From: Streptomyces aurantiacus
GTDB taxonomy: Bacteria > Actinomycetota > Actinomycetes > Streptomycetales > Streptomycetaceae
NCBI RefSeq assembly: GCF_027107535.1
Contig: NZ_CP114283.1
Span: forward strand, 4,650,001-4,714,000
Length of the DNA: 64,000 nucleotides
Direction: 5' to 3'
A model generated the notes under the pieces. That model searched no databases. It had not been told where the DNA came from and was given only the letters and a program-made list of their open reading frames with translations. Positions 16,007-24,979 of the stretch are shown piece after piece (position 1 is the stretch's first letter; every line of letters begins with the position of its first letter). The position numbers were made by a program, and so were the translations under genes.

Positions 16007-17395
16007 ATGCAGCCCGAGGTGAACGGCGCCGACGACTTCCTGGCGTCGGCGATGGTGTCGAAGTCCCCGCTGACCCCCGACCCGAGCGCCTTCCTCGAGG
16101 AACGGGAGGCGTCCGCCTCCTACGAGGTCGAACGGGTACCGCTGGCCGCTCTCCCGAACTGGCACCACGAGGACCGGCTCAGCCGCGCGGACGGCAAGTT
16201 CTTCACGGTGGAAGGGCTCTCGGTACGGACGGACTTCGGACCGGTGCCGCAATGGTCCCAGCCGATCATCGTCCAGCCGGAGGTCGGCATCCTGGGGATC
16301 ATCGTCAAGCGGTTCGACGGAGTCCTCCATTTCCTCATGCAGGCGAAGATGGAGCCGGGGAACACCGCCTTCGTCCAGTACGCGGCGACCGTCCAGGCCA
16401 CGCAGAGCAACTACCAGCGCGTCCACGGCGGCAGAGCCACCCCGTATCTGGAGTACTTCCTGGAGGGCACCCGCCGACGTGTCCTGTTCGACCAGCTCCT
16501 GTCCGAGCACGGCTACTGGTATCTGTACAAGAGAAACCGGAACATGATCGTCGAGGTGCCGGAGGACGAGGACGTACCGGTCGAGGAGGACTTCACCTGG
16601 CTCACCCTGGGCCAGGTGCGCCACCAGCTCATGCTGGGCAACCGCGTCAACATGAATGCCCGTACCGTGCTGTCCGGCATAGCCTACGGCGCTGCCGGGG
16701 GCGACCGGCTGTCCTATGCGCAGCAGCCGGACACCTTCCACGCCGAACTCCTGACGTCGCATCAAGCGCCGTGTTCGGCGGCCGACCTCTCCGGTGCGCT
16801 GACGTGGCTCTTCGACCAGAAGGCGAAGTTCAGCCTGGACGTCAGGCGGACCAGCCTGCGGGACATGGACGAATGGATCTGTGACGACGACAGCATCCGC
16901 CACCGCGACGGACGCATCTTCGACATCATCGGCATGTCGGTCCGGGCCACCAGCCGGGAGGTCGGCACCTGGTGGCAGCCCATGCTCGAGCCCCGTCCCG
17001 GAAACGCCGTGGCCCTGATCTGCCAGCGGCGGGCCGGGGTACTGCAGTTCCTGCTCCAGGCCACGGTCCAGCCCGGCCTGACGGACCGTCTCGAGCTCGG
17101 CCCCACCGTGCAGTTCTCCCCGGGCTACCACCGCGGCCCGCAGGACTTCCCGCCGCTGACGCAGTACCTCGACGCCCCCGCGTCCTGGACCCGGCTGGAC
17201 GCCATCCAGTCGGAGGACGGCGGCCGCTTCTCCCAGGCGGACACGCGCCACCTGGTCGTCGAACTCCCCGAGGACCACACCATCGACGCCCCGGACAACT
17301 ACCGGTGGATGACCCTCGGCCAGCTCAACCACCTGACCCGGTTCGGATACCACGTCAACGTCGAGGCCCGGAGCCTGGCCGCATGTCTTCTCTGA
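16007..17395 (+). CDS. NDP-hexose 2,3-dehydratase
   Basis: A 462-residue protein of the family that removes the C2 hydroxyl from dTDP-4-keto-6-deoxyglucose, the defining step of 2,6-dideoxysugars. It shows the family's two-fold internal repeat: WSQPIIVQPEVGILGIIVK / WWQPMLEPRPGNAVALICQ, followed by FLMQAKMEPG / FLLQATVQPG, and closing FTWLTLGQVRHQL / YRWMTLGQLNHL. ATG 16007 has AGGACG upstream and is preferred to a GTG at 15983. Substrate comes from RmlA/RmlB; the product 3,4-diketo sugar needs a 3-ketoreductase, probably the aldo/keto reductase at 18.8 kb. Confidence 0.95.
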   Translation: MQPEVNGADDFLASAMVSKSPLTPDPSAFLEEREASASYEVERVPLAALPNWHHEDRLSRADGKFFTVEGLSVRTDFGPVPQWSQPIIVQPEVGILGIIVKRFDGVLHFLMQAKMEPGNTAFVQYAATVQATQSNYQRVHGGRATPYLEYFLEGTRRRVLFDQLLSEHGYWYLYKRNRNMIVEVPEDEDVPVEEDFTWLTLGQVRHQLMLGNRVNMNARTVLSGIAYGAAGGDRLSYAQQPDTFHAELLTSHQAPCSAADLSGALTWLFDQKAKFSLDVRRTSLRDMDEWICDDDSIRHRDGRIFDIIGMSVRATSREVGTWWQPMLEPRPGNAVALICQRRAGVLQFLLQATVQPGLTDRLELGPTVQFSPGYHRGPQDFPPLTQYLDAPASWTRLDAIQSEDGGRFSQADTRHLVVELPEDHTIDAPDNYRWMTLGQLNHLTRFGYHVNVEARSLAACLL

Positions 17396-17711
17396 CCACC
17401 GGCGGGTGAGGCACCGAGCAACGCGCGGCCAACCCGGCCGGATTCCCACACCACCCGCAGCCCGGGAGGAGACCGGCCCCTTGCGGAACCAGCCGGCCGA
17501 ACCGGCGCCGGCTGCACCCGGCGCGAGGCCCCGGACACCGCAGCGGCCCTTCACAGCCGCCGTGCACGCGGCCGCCGCGCTGGACGAAACAGCAGCGGAA
17601 CCGCCGCCTCAGCCGGCCAGCCACGACGAACGGCGCACCGAGCACCGGCCGACCGAACCGGCACCCCACAACCACGGTGTACGGACCACACGAACTCATG
17701 GAGGTACGGGC

Positions 17712-17786
17712 GTGAAAGCAATCACCCTGGCCGGTGGCCTGCTCCCCGAACTGAACCCCGCCCGGATGCTGGAGGCAGCGCTGTGA
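17712..17786 (+). CDS. 24-codon ORF coupled to the 4-ketoreductase
   Basis: GTG 17712 lies 8 bases after GGAGG and encodes VKAITLAGGLLPELNPARM... Its TGA overlaps the GTG of the next gene. The first nine residues look like the start of an RmlA-type nucleotidyltransferase (MKGIILAGG in this window's rmlA), so it may be the stub of a lost second rmlA or an accidental likeness. The preceding stretch (17400-17700) is Pro/Ala-rich in its open frame and does not look coding. Confidence 0.4.
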   Translation: MKAITLAGGLLPELNPARMLEAAL

Positions 17787-18787
17787 CCGTGAACCCCCCG
17801 CTGATCGTGGTGCTGGGCGCCGCAGGCTTCGTCGGATCCGCCGTGTTCCGCGAACTGGCACGGCACCCGGTCCGGATACGGGCCGTCTCCCGCCGGAAGT
17901 GCCCGGTCCCCGAGGACGCCCGCGCCGAGATCGAGGTGCTCCGCGCGGATCTGACCGAGCCCGGCCAGATGGCCGTCGCCGTCGCCGGCGCCGACGTGGT
18001 CATCCACGCACTGGCGTACATCGCCGGGGCATCCACCTGGCGCATAGCCGACGGCGACCCGGGCGCCGAACGCGTCCACGTGGGCCTGATGCAGGACCTG
18101 CTGGACGCCCTCGGCGACCGAGCCGGTTCCCAGGCACCCCCGGCCGTCCTGTTCACCGGATCGGTCACGGCGGCCGGCTCGTCGGACAAGGAAGTCCTGG
18201 ACGGCACCGAACCCGACCGGCCGAAGGGGTATTACGAACGGCTGAAACTCCAGGCGGAGCAACTGCTGCTGGCGGCCGACACCGCGGGAACGGTGCGTGG
18301 CGCCTGCCTGCGCCTGACCACCCTGTACGGCTACAGCGCCGGGTCCACCGCCCGGGACAAGGGCATCGTCTCCACGATGACGCGCCGCGCGGTGGCCGGC
18401 GAGCCCCTGACCATGTGGCACGACGGAACGGTCCGCCGGGACCTGCTCCACGTCGACGATGTCGCCCGCGCCTTCTGGGCCGCCACCGGCTGCATGGAGG
18501 CGCTCGCGGGAAAGCGCTGGCTGATCGGCACGGGCCAGGGGGCCCCGCTCGGGGACGTGTTCACCACGGTCTCCGCGCTGGTCGCCCAGCAGACGGGCAA
18601 GGAACCGGTGCCGGTGGTCTCCGTGGAGCCGCCGCAGTACGCCGAGGTCAGCGACTTCCGGAGCGTGACCGTCGACTCCTCCGCCTTCCGGGCCGCCACC
18701 GGCTGGACACCGCAGGTGTCCCTCGAGGAGGGCCTGCGCCTGACGACGGAGTTCTGCTCCAGCGGCCGGGAGGCCGAGGTGTCCTGA
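17783..18787 (+). CDS. NDP-hexose 4-ketoreductase (extended SDR)
   Basis: A 334-residue NAD(P)-dependent epimerase/dehydratase-fold protein. The nucleotide-binding motif VLGAAGFVGSAVF starts at residue 8, there is a TGSVTAAG catalytic strand, and YYERLK gives the Tyr-x3-Lys pair. Members in deoxysugar clusters reduce the C4 keto group late in the pathway and set C4 stereochemistry. GTG 17783 overlaps the stop of a 24-codon ORF. It sits between the 2,3-dehydratase and the aldo/keto reductase, consistent with that role. The stereochemical outcome cannot be read. Confidence 0.85.
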   Translation: MTVNPPLIVVLGAAGFVGSAVFRELARHPVRIRAVSRRKCPVPEDARAEIEVLRADLTEPGQMAVAVAGADVVIHALAYIAGASTWRIADGDPGAERVHVGLMQDLLDALGDRAGSQAPPAVLFTGSVTAAGSSDKEVLDGTEPDRPKGYYERLKLQAEQLLLAADTAGTVRGACLRLTTLYGYSAGSTARDKGIVSTMTRRAVAGEPLTMWHDGTVRRDLLHVDDVARAFWAATGCMEALAGKRWLIGTGQGAPLGDVFTTVSALVAQQTGKEPVPVVSVEPPQYAEVSDFRSVTVDSSAFRAATGWTPQVSLEEGLRLTTEFCSSGREAEVS

Positions 18788-18834
18788 GCCTGTCGTCGCG
18801 TTGAGCATTCATCCCTGAAGGAGGAGAAGGACGC

Positions 18835-19821
18835 GTGATCTACACACAGCTGGGCCGTACCGGTCTGCGGGTCAGCAGGCTGGCCCTCGGCACCGTCAAC
18901 TTCGGGGGCCGGGTGGAGGAGCCGGAGGCGCACCGCCTCATGGACCATGCCCTGGAGCGGGGCATCAATCTGGTCGACACCGCCAACATCTACGGCTGGC
19001 GCGTCCACAAGGGCCACACCGAAGAGGTCATCGGCCGATGGCTCGGCAAGAGCCCCGCCCGCCGCGACGAGGTCGTCCTGACCACCAAGGTCGGCGACCC
19101 GATGAGCGAGGGCGTCAACGACCGCGGCCTGTCGGCCCGCAACATCGTCGCCTCCTGCGAGGCATCGCTGAGGCGGCTGGGCACGGACTGGATCGACGTG
19201 TACCAGATGCACCACCTCGACCGGTCCGTGGGCTGGGACGAGGTCTGGCAGGCCATGGACCTCCTGGTCGCCCAGGGCAAGGTGCGCTACGTCGGTTCGT
19301 CCAACTTCGCCGGCTGGGACATCGCGGCCGCGCAGGCGGCCGCGCAGCGCAGGAACAGCCTGGGCCTGGTCACGGAGCAGTGCGTCTACAACCTGGTCAC
19401 CCGCTATACGGAGCTCGAGGTGATTCCCGCGGCCCAGGCGTACGGTCTGGGGCTCTTCGTCTGGTCACCGCTGCACGGCGGCCTGCTCGGCGGCGTGCTC
19501 CGCAAGATGCAGACCAACTCCGCCGTCAAGTCCGCCCAAGGCCGTGCGCTGGAGGCCCTGGACGCCCAGCGCGACACCATCGAGGCCTACGAGAAACTCT
19601 GCGCCGAGCACGGCCTGGACCCGGCGGTGGTCGGCATGGCCTGGACGCTGTCCCGCCCCGGTGTGACGGGTGTGGTGATCGGGCCCCGGACGGAGCAGCA
19701 CATCGAGGGCGCACTCGAAGCTCTGGCATGTGAACTGCCGCAGTCCGTGCTGAGCGAACTCGACGTACTCTTCCCGCCGGTCGGCCGAGGCGGCCCCGCC
19801 CCCGACTGCTGGTTGACCTGA
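18835..19821 (+). CDS. Aldo/keto reductase, probable NDP-hexose 3-ketoreductase
   Basis: A 328-residue AKR. The catalytic tetrad is visible: Asp and Tyr in LVDTANIYGWR, Lys in LTTKVGDP, His in VYQMHHLD. The cofactor region has GVVIGPRTEQH. AKRs of this type (EryBII/TylCII group) act right after the 2,3-dehydratase as C3-reducing enzymes in 2,6-dideoxysugar pathways. GTG 18835 has a strong GGAGGAGAAGG. Neighbouring sugar genes support the assignment; a role in aglycone reduction cannot be excluded. Confidence 0.88.
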   Translation: MIYTQLGRTGLRVSRLALGTVNFGGRVEEPEAHRLMDHALERGINLVDTANIYGWRVHKGHTEEVIGRWLGKSPARRDEVVLTTKVGDPMSEGVNDRGLSARNIVASCEASLRRLGTDWIDVYQMHHLDRSVGWDEVWQAMDLLVAQGKVRYVGSSNFAGWDIAAAQAAAQRRNSLGLVTEQCVYNLVTRYTELEVIPAAQAYGLGLFVWSPLHGGLLGGVLRKMQTNSAVKSAQGRALEALDAQRDTIEAYEKLCAEHGLDPAVVGMAWTLSRPGVTGVVIGPRTEQHIEGALEALACELPQSVLSELDVLFPPVGRGGPAPDCWLT

Positions 19822-20391
19822 CCCGAAGCACCGGACGCAGAAAAGGGGTGCGGGCCGCCCGCCGGGCACGGGCACCAGCTGAACATGGACGACCTCGTGC
19901 GGCCGCCGGGCCGGGCCCCGTGGGCCACCGCGCGGTGGGCGGCCTCTGCGTCCGCGGTGAGCAGCGGGAAGCGCCGTCCGGCCCCGTGGGCGATCTCGCC
20001 GTCCGTACGCCGCCGTCCGCCAACGGCGGGGACCGCTCGGCCAGTTCGCCTCGCCCGCACCCCGGCGAGGCGAGTGAGCACCCCCCCGGGCACCTTGCTC
20101 AGTGCGTGCAGTGCGTGCAGTGCGTGCAGTGCGTCTGCCGGAAGCCTGCCGCCCACCCCCGAGGGCGGCTCCCTGCGAAGTCTCCGTGCCCGGGTACACC
20201 GCCGGTCACCTCCACGACTCACCTCCACGACCACGACCACGACCACGTTCCGCTTCCGCTTGCGCCTGCGGAGGAGCCGGGCTCCTCCGCAGGAGCGCGC
20301 GGGCGCGCGCGAGGTATCGCGGCCACGGCCCCCCTGCCCCCTCATCGCCTCCTCCAGCAGGTCTTGAGCAGCGGAGGCTACCTTTGCGGGC
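19822..20391. other. Gap with short tandem repeats
   Basis: About 570 bases with no convincing gene. It holds four copies of the 9-mer CAGTGCGTG (20100-20135, last copy one mismatch) and a hexameric ACGACC run near 20225-20250. The low-complexity, purine/pyrimidine-skewed stretch before 20391 contains the promoter of the RmlC-like gene. Confidence 0.5.
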
Positions 20392-21015
20392 ATGGAACCC
20401 AGCAGCCTGGAAGTCAGCGAACTCGCTCTGCCGGGCGCGTTCCTGCTTTCGCCCCGGCCCGTTGGGGACGAGGTCGTGGTCCGCTACGAGACGTTCCGTC
20501 AGGACGACGTCGAGAACGTGATCGGACGGCCCTTCGCGATCCGGTACAGCGGCCTGTCCGTCGCGCAACGGCTGGTCCTGCGCGGCATCCACGGCACGGC
20601 CGGCGAGGACGGCCGTGCCCGGCTGTTCGACTGCGTGCGGGGCTCCACCGTGCACGTCGTGGTGGACCTGCGTGTCGGGTCCCCGCAGTACGGCCGGCAC
20701 GAGATGGTCTGGCTGGACCACCGCAACGCCTCCAGGGTGTTCGTCTCCGAGGGCCTCGGCCACGCCTGGCTCGCGCTCGAGGACGACACGGTGGTGGCCT
20801 GTCACAGCTCCCGGCCCCACACGCCCGGCGTCGGCTACACGGTCAGCGCGCTCGACCCCGCGCTGGCCCTGCCGTGGGGGCTCACCGAGGCCCCGGTGAT
20901 GTCCGACGGGGACCTGGCCGCGCCCACCGCGGCGGAGGCGCTGGCGAAAGGACTCCTGCCGGCGTACGAGGACTGCCTCGCGCTGTACGGCCACCTCGCG
21001 CTCACCGGCGACTGA
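20392..21015 (+). CDS. RmlC-like NDP-hexose 3,5- or 5-epimerase family protein
   Basis: A 207-residue cupin of the dTDP-4-keto-6-deoxysugar epimerase family. Family pieces are seen in order: LPGAFLLSPRPVGDEVV, the catalytic-His strand LRGIHGTAG, RLFDCVRGSTVHVVVDLRVGSPQYGRHE, GLGHAWLALED and SALDPALALPWG. If active at C5 it would turn the pathway to an L-sugar. The position that is the catalytic Tyr in RmlC (in the LYK segment) appears to be Cys here (VVACHSS), so it may be altered in activity. Length is normal for the family. ATG 20392 has GGAGG rather far upstream (about 16 bases). Confidence 0.85.
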   Translation: MEPSSLEVSELALPGAFLLSPRPVGDEVVVRYETFRQDDVENVIGRPFAIRYSGLSVAQRLVLRGIHGTAGEDGRARLFDCVRGSTVHVVVDLRVGSPQYGRHEMVWLDHRNASRVFVSEGLGHAWLALEDDTVVACHSSRPHTPGVGYTVSALDPALALPWGLTEAPVMSDGDLAAPTAAEALAKGLLPAYEDCLALYGHLALTGD

Positions 21016-21057
21016 ACCACCACGGGTCCGGCTCTCCTCCCCTTCCGGCCGGACCAC

Positions 21058-21091
21058 AGGCCCCGCGTGAGCGTGACGGCGCGCGGGGCCT
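21058..21091. terminator. Hairpin terminator after the RmlC-like gene
   Basis: Perfect 10-bp stem AGGCCCCGCG with its complement, 14-base loop, about 40 bases after the stop. Confidence 0.65.
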
Positions 21092-21237
21092 CGGTCGTGT
21101 CCGGGACAGCGCGTTTTATGAATCGGTCACGCCCTGAGCAGGACAAAGACACCCGCAGGAGCGGGAGCGACGCACTGTCCGCGTGAGGCGGCCGCGTGGG
21201 AGGTTCGAGGTCCGATGAAGAGACAAAGGGGGGCCGC

Positions 21238-22050
21238 ATGCGAGTCTTCGTTCTGGGGTCGTTGGACGCCGAGCTGAAGGGCGTTCCGATCCTGCCCACA
21301 GCGGCGAAGCCGCGGCAGATCCTGGCACTGCTTGCCATCTACGCGAACCAGGTGCTGCCGGTTTCCGCACTGATGGAGGAGATCTGGGGTGACGCCCCGC
21401 CGCGCAGCGCGCTCACCACGCTGCAGACCTACATCCTCCAGCTCCGGCGCTGCATGGAGAAGGCGCTGGACGGAGAGCCCGGCGGCTCCAAGGAACTGCT
21501 GCTGACCCGGCACGGGGGCTATCTCCTGCACACCGAGCCGGGCAGCATCGACGCGCACGAGCACGACCGGCTGTCCGCCCTCGGCCAGCGCGCCTTCGAC
21601 CGCGGTGAGCACCAGCAGGCCGCGGACCTGTTCAGGGAGGCCCTCGGCCTGTGGCGGGGCCCGGCCCTGGTCGACGTACGCACCGGGCCGCTGCTCGCGA
21701 TCGAGGCGATGCGGCTGGAGGAGAGCCGTCTTGGTCTGCTGGAGCGGCGCATCGACGTCGAGCTCCGGCTCGGCCGTCACGCCGAACTGCTCACCGAGCT
21801 CACCACGCTCACCGCCCGGCACCCGCTGCACGAGGGCCTGCACGCCCAGTCCATGGTGGCCTTCTACCGGGCAGGGCGCCCCTCCGCGTCGCTCGATGTC
21901 TTCCAGAATCTGCGGACCCGTCTCGTGGAGGAGCTGGGCATCGAGCCGTCACAGCGGCTGCAGTATCTGCAGCGGGCGGTGCTCGGAAGCGATCCGGCAC
22001 TGGACGCCGACGCCGGGACGGGGCGGGTGCTGGACCGCTTCGCCAGGTGA
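21238..22050 (+). CDS. SARP-family activator (short form)
   Basis: A 270-residue Streptomyces antibiotic regulatory protein. Residues 1-95 form the OmpR-like winged helix (MRVFVLGSLDAEL, TAAKPRQILALLA, ALTTLQTYILQLRR). The rest is the BTAD helical domain with HEHDRLSALGQRAF, GLWRGPALVDV, LEESRLGLLERRIDVELRLG and GRPSASLDVFQNLRTRLVEELGI. SARPs bind direct repeats near -35 boxes of cluster promoters. The ATG at 21238 is chosen because it opens the first strand; an upstream in-frame start has no family sequence. It is followed 18 bases later by the short glycosyltransferase gene. Confidence 0.93.
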   Translation: MRVFVLGSLDAELKGVPILPTAAKPRQILALLAIYANQVLPVSALMEEIWGDAPPRSALTTLQTYILQLRRCMEKALDGEPGGSKELLLTRHGGYLLHTEPGSIDAHEHDRLSALGQRAFDRGEHQQAADLFREALGLWRGPALVDVRTGPLLAIEAMRLEESRLGLLERRIDVELRLGRHAELLTELTTLTARHPLHEGLHAQSMVAFYRAGRPSASLDVFQNLRTRLVEELGIEPSQRLQYLQRAVLGSDPALDADAGTGRVLDRFAR

Positions 22051-22068
22051 CTGTCCAGGGAGGCAGCT

Positions 22069-22977
22069 GTGCGTGTGCTCTTCTCGGCGGGCCTCGGCAT
22101 GTCGGCGGCACTGCGCCTGGTGCTGCTCGCGAGGGAACTGCAGGCGGCCGGGCACGAGGTCCGTTTCTCCTGTCCGGCCCGGGCCCGCCACCGTGTGGTC
22201 CGGGCCGGCCTCGTCCCGGTGCTGGCCGCTCCGAGGCAGTTCAGCCGGGCCTGGCGGCCCGACCTGGTGATCCATGATCCGCTGTGCCCCGACTCCGCTG
22301 CCATGGCGGCCGAGTCCGGGGTGCCGACCGTCGGCTATCTTCCCTATGCGCACCCGCCGTTGTCGCCGCTGCCGGCCGTCTGGATCGACCCCTGCCCGCC
22401 GCTGCTGCGGGAACGGCCGGAGCCCGGCGCCTGGCCCGTGCGCTGCGACGCCTACGAACTGCCCGGACAGCCGGAGCCCTGGCTCACCGAGCTGTCGCTG
22501 ATTCCGCGCGTCTGTATCACCGGGGTGCCGACCGGGAACCGGCCCGAGGACCGGCGCCGCGCACAGCTCTTCCGCCGTGTCGCCGAGGGTGTCGAAAGCC
22601 TGGGCCTGCAACTCCTCGTACTGACAGGCGACGACCACCCCTGGAGCGTGGTGCTGCAGGGCAGCGTCGTCGTCGTGCACGGCGGGGACGAAGGGATCGT
22701 GTACGCGGCCGCCCGGTTCGGAGTCTCCCAGCTGGTGCTGCCGGCGGGGGAGGCGGAGCAGCGGGCGGGCAAGCGCCTGGAGCAGGCGGGCATCGGCCGC
22801 TGCCTGACCGGCGACGAACTGGCGGGCACCCCCAGCATGCTGCGGCTGCGTTTCCACATCGCCGAGCTGGTCAACGGGGGCCGTGTGCTGCCCGCGGCCG
22901 CGCAACTGGGCCAGGCCATCGCCCGTATGCCACCGCCCGCCGAACTCGTCCCGGGTATCGAGGCCCTGGTGCGCTGA
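22069..22977 (+). CDS. Shortened GT1-like glycosyltransferase
   Basis: A 302-residue protein related to natural-product glycosyltransferases (usually 380-420 residues). The N terminus VRVLFSAGLGMSAALRLVLLA and the donor-domain segments WIDPCPPLLRE, RVCITGVPTG and VVVVHGGDEGIVYAAARFGVSQLVLP can be aligned. However, about 100 residues of the acceptor-binding region between GVPTVGYLP and WIDPCPP are missing, and the usual HHGGxGT motif is reduced to VHGGDEG. It may be a non-catalytic partner, a degraded enzyme or one with a small acceptor. GTG 22069 has GGGAGG upstream. It is probably in one operon with the SARP. Confidence 0.75.
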   Translation: MRVLFSAGLGMSAALRLVLLARELQAAGHEVRFSCPARARHRVVRAGLVPVLAAPRQFSRAWRPDLVIHDPLCPDSAAMAAESGVPTVGYLPYAHPPLSPLPAVWIDPCPPLLRERPEPGAWPVRCDAYELPGQPEPWLTELSLIPRVCITGVPTGNRPEDRRRAQLFRRVAEGVESLGLQLLVLTGDDHPWSVVLQGSVVVVHGGDEGIVYAAARFGVSQLVLPAGEAEQRAGKRLEQAGIGRCLTGDELAGTPSMLRLRFHIAELVNGGRVLPAAAQLGQAIARMPPPAELVPGIEALVR

Positions 22978-23164
22978 CGCGGAGGAATGCGGGGGAGCAG
23001 GGGGACTGGTGCCGGCCGTGTGACCGTCCGGCCGGCGCCCGGGGCAACGTGTGGGGTGACGGCGGCCGGCTCCGCGGCCCCGTGCACCGGCCGGCGCCGC
23101 TTCATCAGCGCCGCCGCCAGGACCGTCGCTGCAGGAGGCCGCGTCCGAGGCTGTTCTTCGACAG

Positions 23165-23201
23165 CGGCGGCGCGCCGCTCCTCGGGAGTGGCGCGCCGCC
23201 G
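23165..23201. terminator. Bidirectional hairpin terminator
   Basis: Perfect 12-bp stem CGGCGGCGCGCC with its complement, 13-base loop, between two convergent genes (ends 22977 and 23252). A second stem of 8 bp lies at 23011-23036. The rest of the 274-bp gap shows nothing else. Confidence 0.75.
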
Positions 23202-23251
23202 TGGTCGTGGTGCCCGGCCGGCTCTGTGCCGGCCCGGTGTCTGACAGGTGC

Positions 23252-24451
23252 TCAGGCGTCCGCCTTCGCACGTGCCGTGCGCCGCGAGCGGCTGAACCGG
23301 CGTACGAGCGGGACCTCGACCAGCCGGTGGAGCAGCCAGGACAGCACCACCGTGCCGACGGCCGCGCCGACCAGCAGGGAGATGCCCACCGTGTTGGAGT
23401 ACATCTCCGTGCCGAGTTGCTTGCGCAGCCAGGCCAGCACGATGTAGTGCAGCAGGTAGAAGGCGAAGGAGATCTCGCCCAGCCAGATCATCGTGCGGTT
23501 GCGGAACAGGGTGAAGCGGCCCTCGATGTCCGCGGTCGCCGCGGCCGCGATCAGCAGCACGATCGGGATGATCATGGTGGCGCGCTGCCCGTAGAGGGCG
23601 GGCACGTGGTAGGTGAGCCAGTACCCGCCGGCCAGCAGCACGAACGACGGGATCATGCCGATGTTGCGCCAGCGCCCGTGCTTGACCGCGAGGGCGACCA
23701 GGATGCCGAGGGCGAAGTCGACCATGCGGACCGGGGGCAGCACATAGTTGAACCAGTACGCGGTGGCGGGGAGGTCCTGGCCGCTGGGCACCAGCGGGGT
23801 CTTGGGGAACGCCGCGTACGCCAGCGCCGGGGTGGCCCACACCGCGGCGATCGCCCCGGTGATCCAGTACTTCAGGTGGCGGGGGTCGATGCGCCGCAGG
23901 ACGGCCAGCAGCAGCGGGAAGCTCAGGTAGAAGACCGCCTCCACGCCCAGCGACCAACTCGGCGGGTCCACACTGAAGTTGGTGTAGTACTCGGGCGTCC
24001 ACACCTGGACCATGAAGAGGTTGGTGATGGCGATCCGGGTGGAGGTGAAGTCACTGGCGAACAGCACCATCGCAAGGACCCAGGCGATGACGTAGTTCGG
24101 GTAGACCTTGACGAACCTGCGCCGCCAGAACCCCGTCGTGGTGTCCTTGTCCCGCGCCGACCAGGTCAGGACGAAGCCGCTGAGCACGAAGAAGAACGAC
24201 ACCCCGAGCCCGCCGGCCGGGTCGAACCAGCGGAACAGCTGGAACTCGGTACGGTCGTCGGCCAGCAGCCGCAGCGACGGTATCGGGATGGAGGCGTGGT
24301 AGACGAACACGGACAGTGCGGCGAGGAACCGCAGGCCGGTCAGGGACGGCAGCCGGGAGATCGGGGCACGCTTCGGCTCGGCGGCCTGAGCGGCACCCGG
24401 ACTGCTTTTTCCGGCCGGCGGGGAGCCGGACAGTACTTGGTCAGTGGCCAT
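23252..24451 (-). CDS. OafA/YrhL-type membrane O-acyltransferase
   Basis: A 399-residue acyltransferase-3 family protein with about 10-11 membrane helices. Family features: RLPSLTGLRFLAALSVFVYHA (the conserved Arg and His near residues 40-55), FFFVLSGFVLTWSARD, FWRRRFVKVYPNYVIAW, and PPSWSLGVEAVFYLSFPLLL. Such enzymes acetylate or acylate sugars of polysaccharides, macrolides or nucleosides. In this setting it could acylate the deoxysugar. It is convergent with the glycosyltransferase gene. Confidence 0.9.
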   Translation of the reverse strand: MATDQVLSGSPPAGKSSPGAAQAAEPKRAPISRLPSLTGLRFLAALSVFVYHASIPIPSLRLLADDRTEFQLFRWFDPAGGLGVSFFFVLSGFVLTWSARDKDTTTGFWRRRFVKVYPNYVIAWVLAMVLFASDFTSTRIAITNLFMVQVWTPEYYTNFSVDPPSWSLGVEAVFYLSFPLLLAVLRRIDPRHLKYWITGAIAAVWATPALAYAAFPKTPLVPSGQDLPATAYWFNYVLPPVRMVDFALGILVALAVKHGRWRNIGMIPSFVLLAGGYWLTYHVPALYGQRATMIIPIVLLIAAAATADIEGRFTLFRNRTMIWLGEISFAFYLLHYIVLAWLRKQLGTEMYSNTVGISLLVGAAVGTVVLSWLLHRLVEVPLVRRFSRSRRTARAKADA

Positions 24452-24979
24452 GGGACTTCCATTCTCGGGTGAGGTCCGGCATCGATCTGGTCCTTCAGGG
24501 GGGCGAGGCCGGCGCTGTCGAGCGGACGGGGTGACTCGGCGGGACGTTCACGCCTGTCGTCGGGTGCTGCTCCTCGAACGGGAGCAGCAGCCTCTTTGTA
24601 CAGTCACCCGGTCGTGGCTCACTCGAGGGTTGTTGACGGGCTGAACCGGTCCGGCCGGCGCCGGGCCGCACCCGTACGGCCCCGGCCGTGTGACCGCCGG
24701 GGAAGGGGGCCCCGGCACGGGAGAGCGGCACGAGGCCGGCGGAAGCGGAGCGGGAAAGCGAAGCGGGAAAAGGAGCGGGAAAAAGGGGACGGGCCCGTGC
24801 CGCCGGGGGAATTCACGGCGCGGGCCCGTCGGTCTGGACGCCCCTGCGGGCGGGTTCCCCGGCCGGCGTGCGGCGCCCGTGCGGTGAGCGGGATCCCGCT
24901 GGGCGGCCGGGGGAGGACCCCAGTCTGCCGACCGGGCCTGGAAAGCGGCTCGAACGCGGGTCGGCAGACGGTGCACCGG
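24452..24979. other. Gap of about 530 bases
   Basis: No gene seen. It contains a purine-rich stretch at about 24738-24790 with repeated GCGGGAAA units and the promoter side of the acyltransferase gene. Confidence 0.5.

Noticed and set aside
17406-17711. Open frame running into the 24-codon ORF
   Set aside because: Pro/Ala/Arg-rich with no domain and no ribosome-binding site at its start; only the last 24 codons have a plausible start.
20100-20135. Short tandem repeats considered as a CRISPR or iteron array
   Set aside because: The unit is only 9 bp with no spacers, and no cas or rep gene is nearby.
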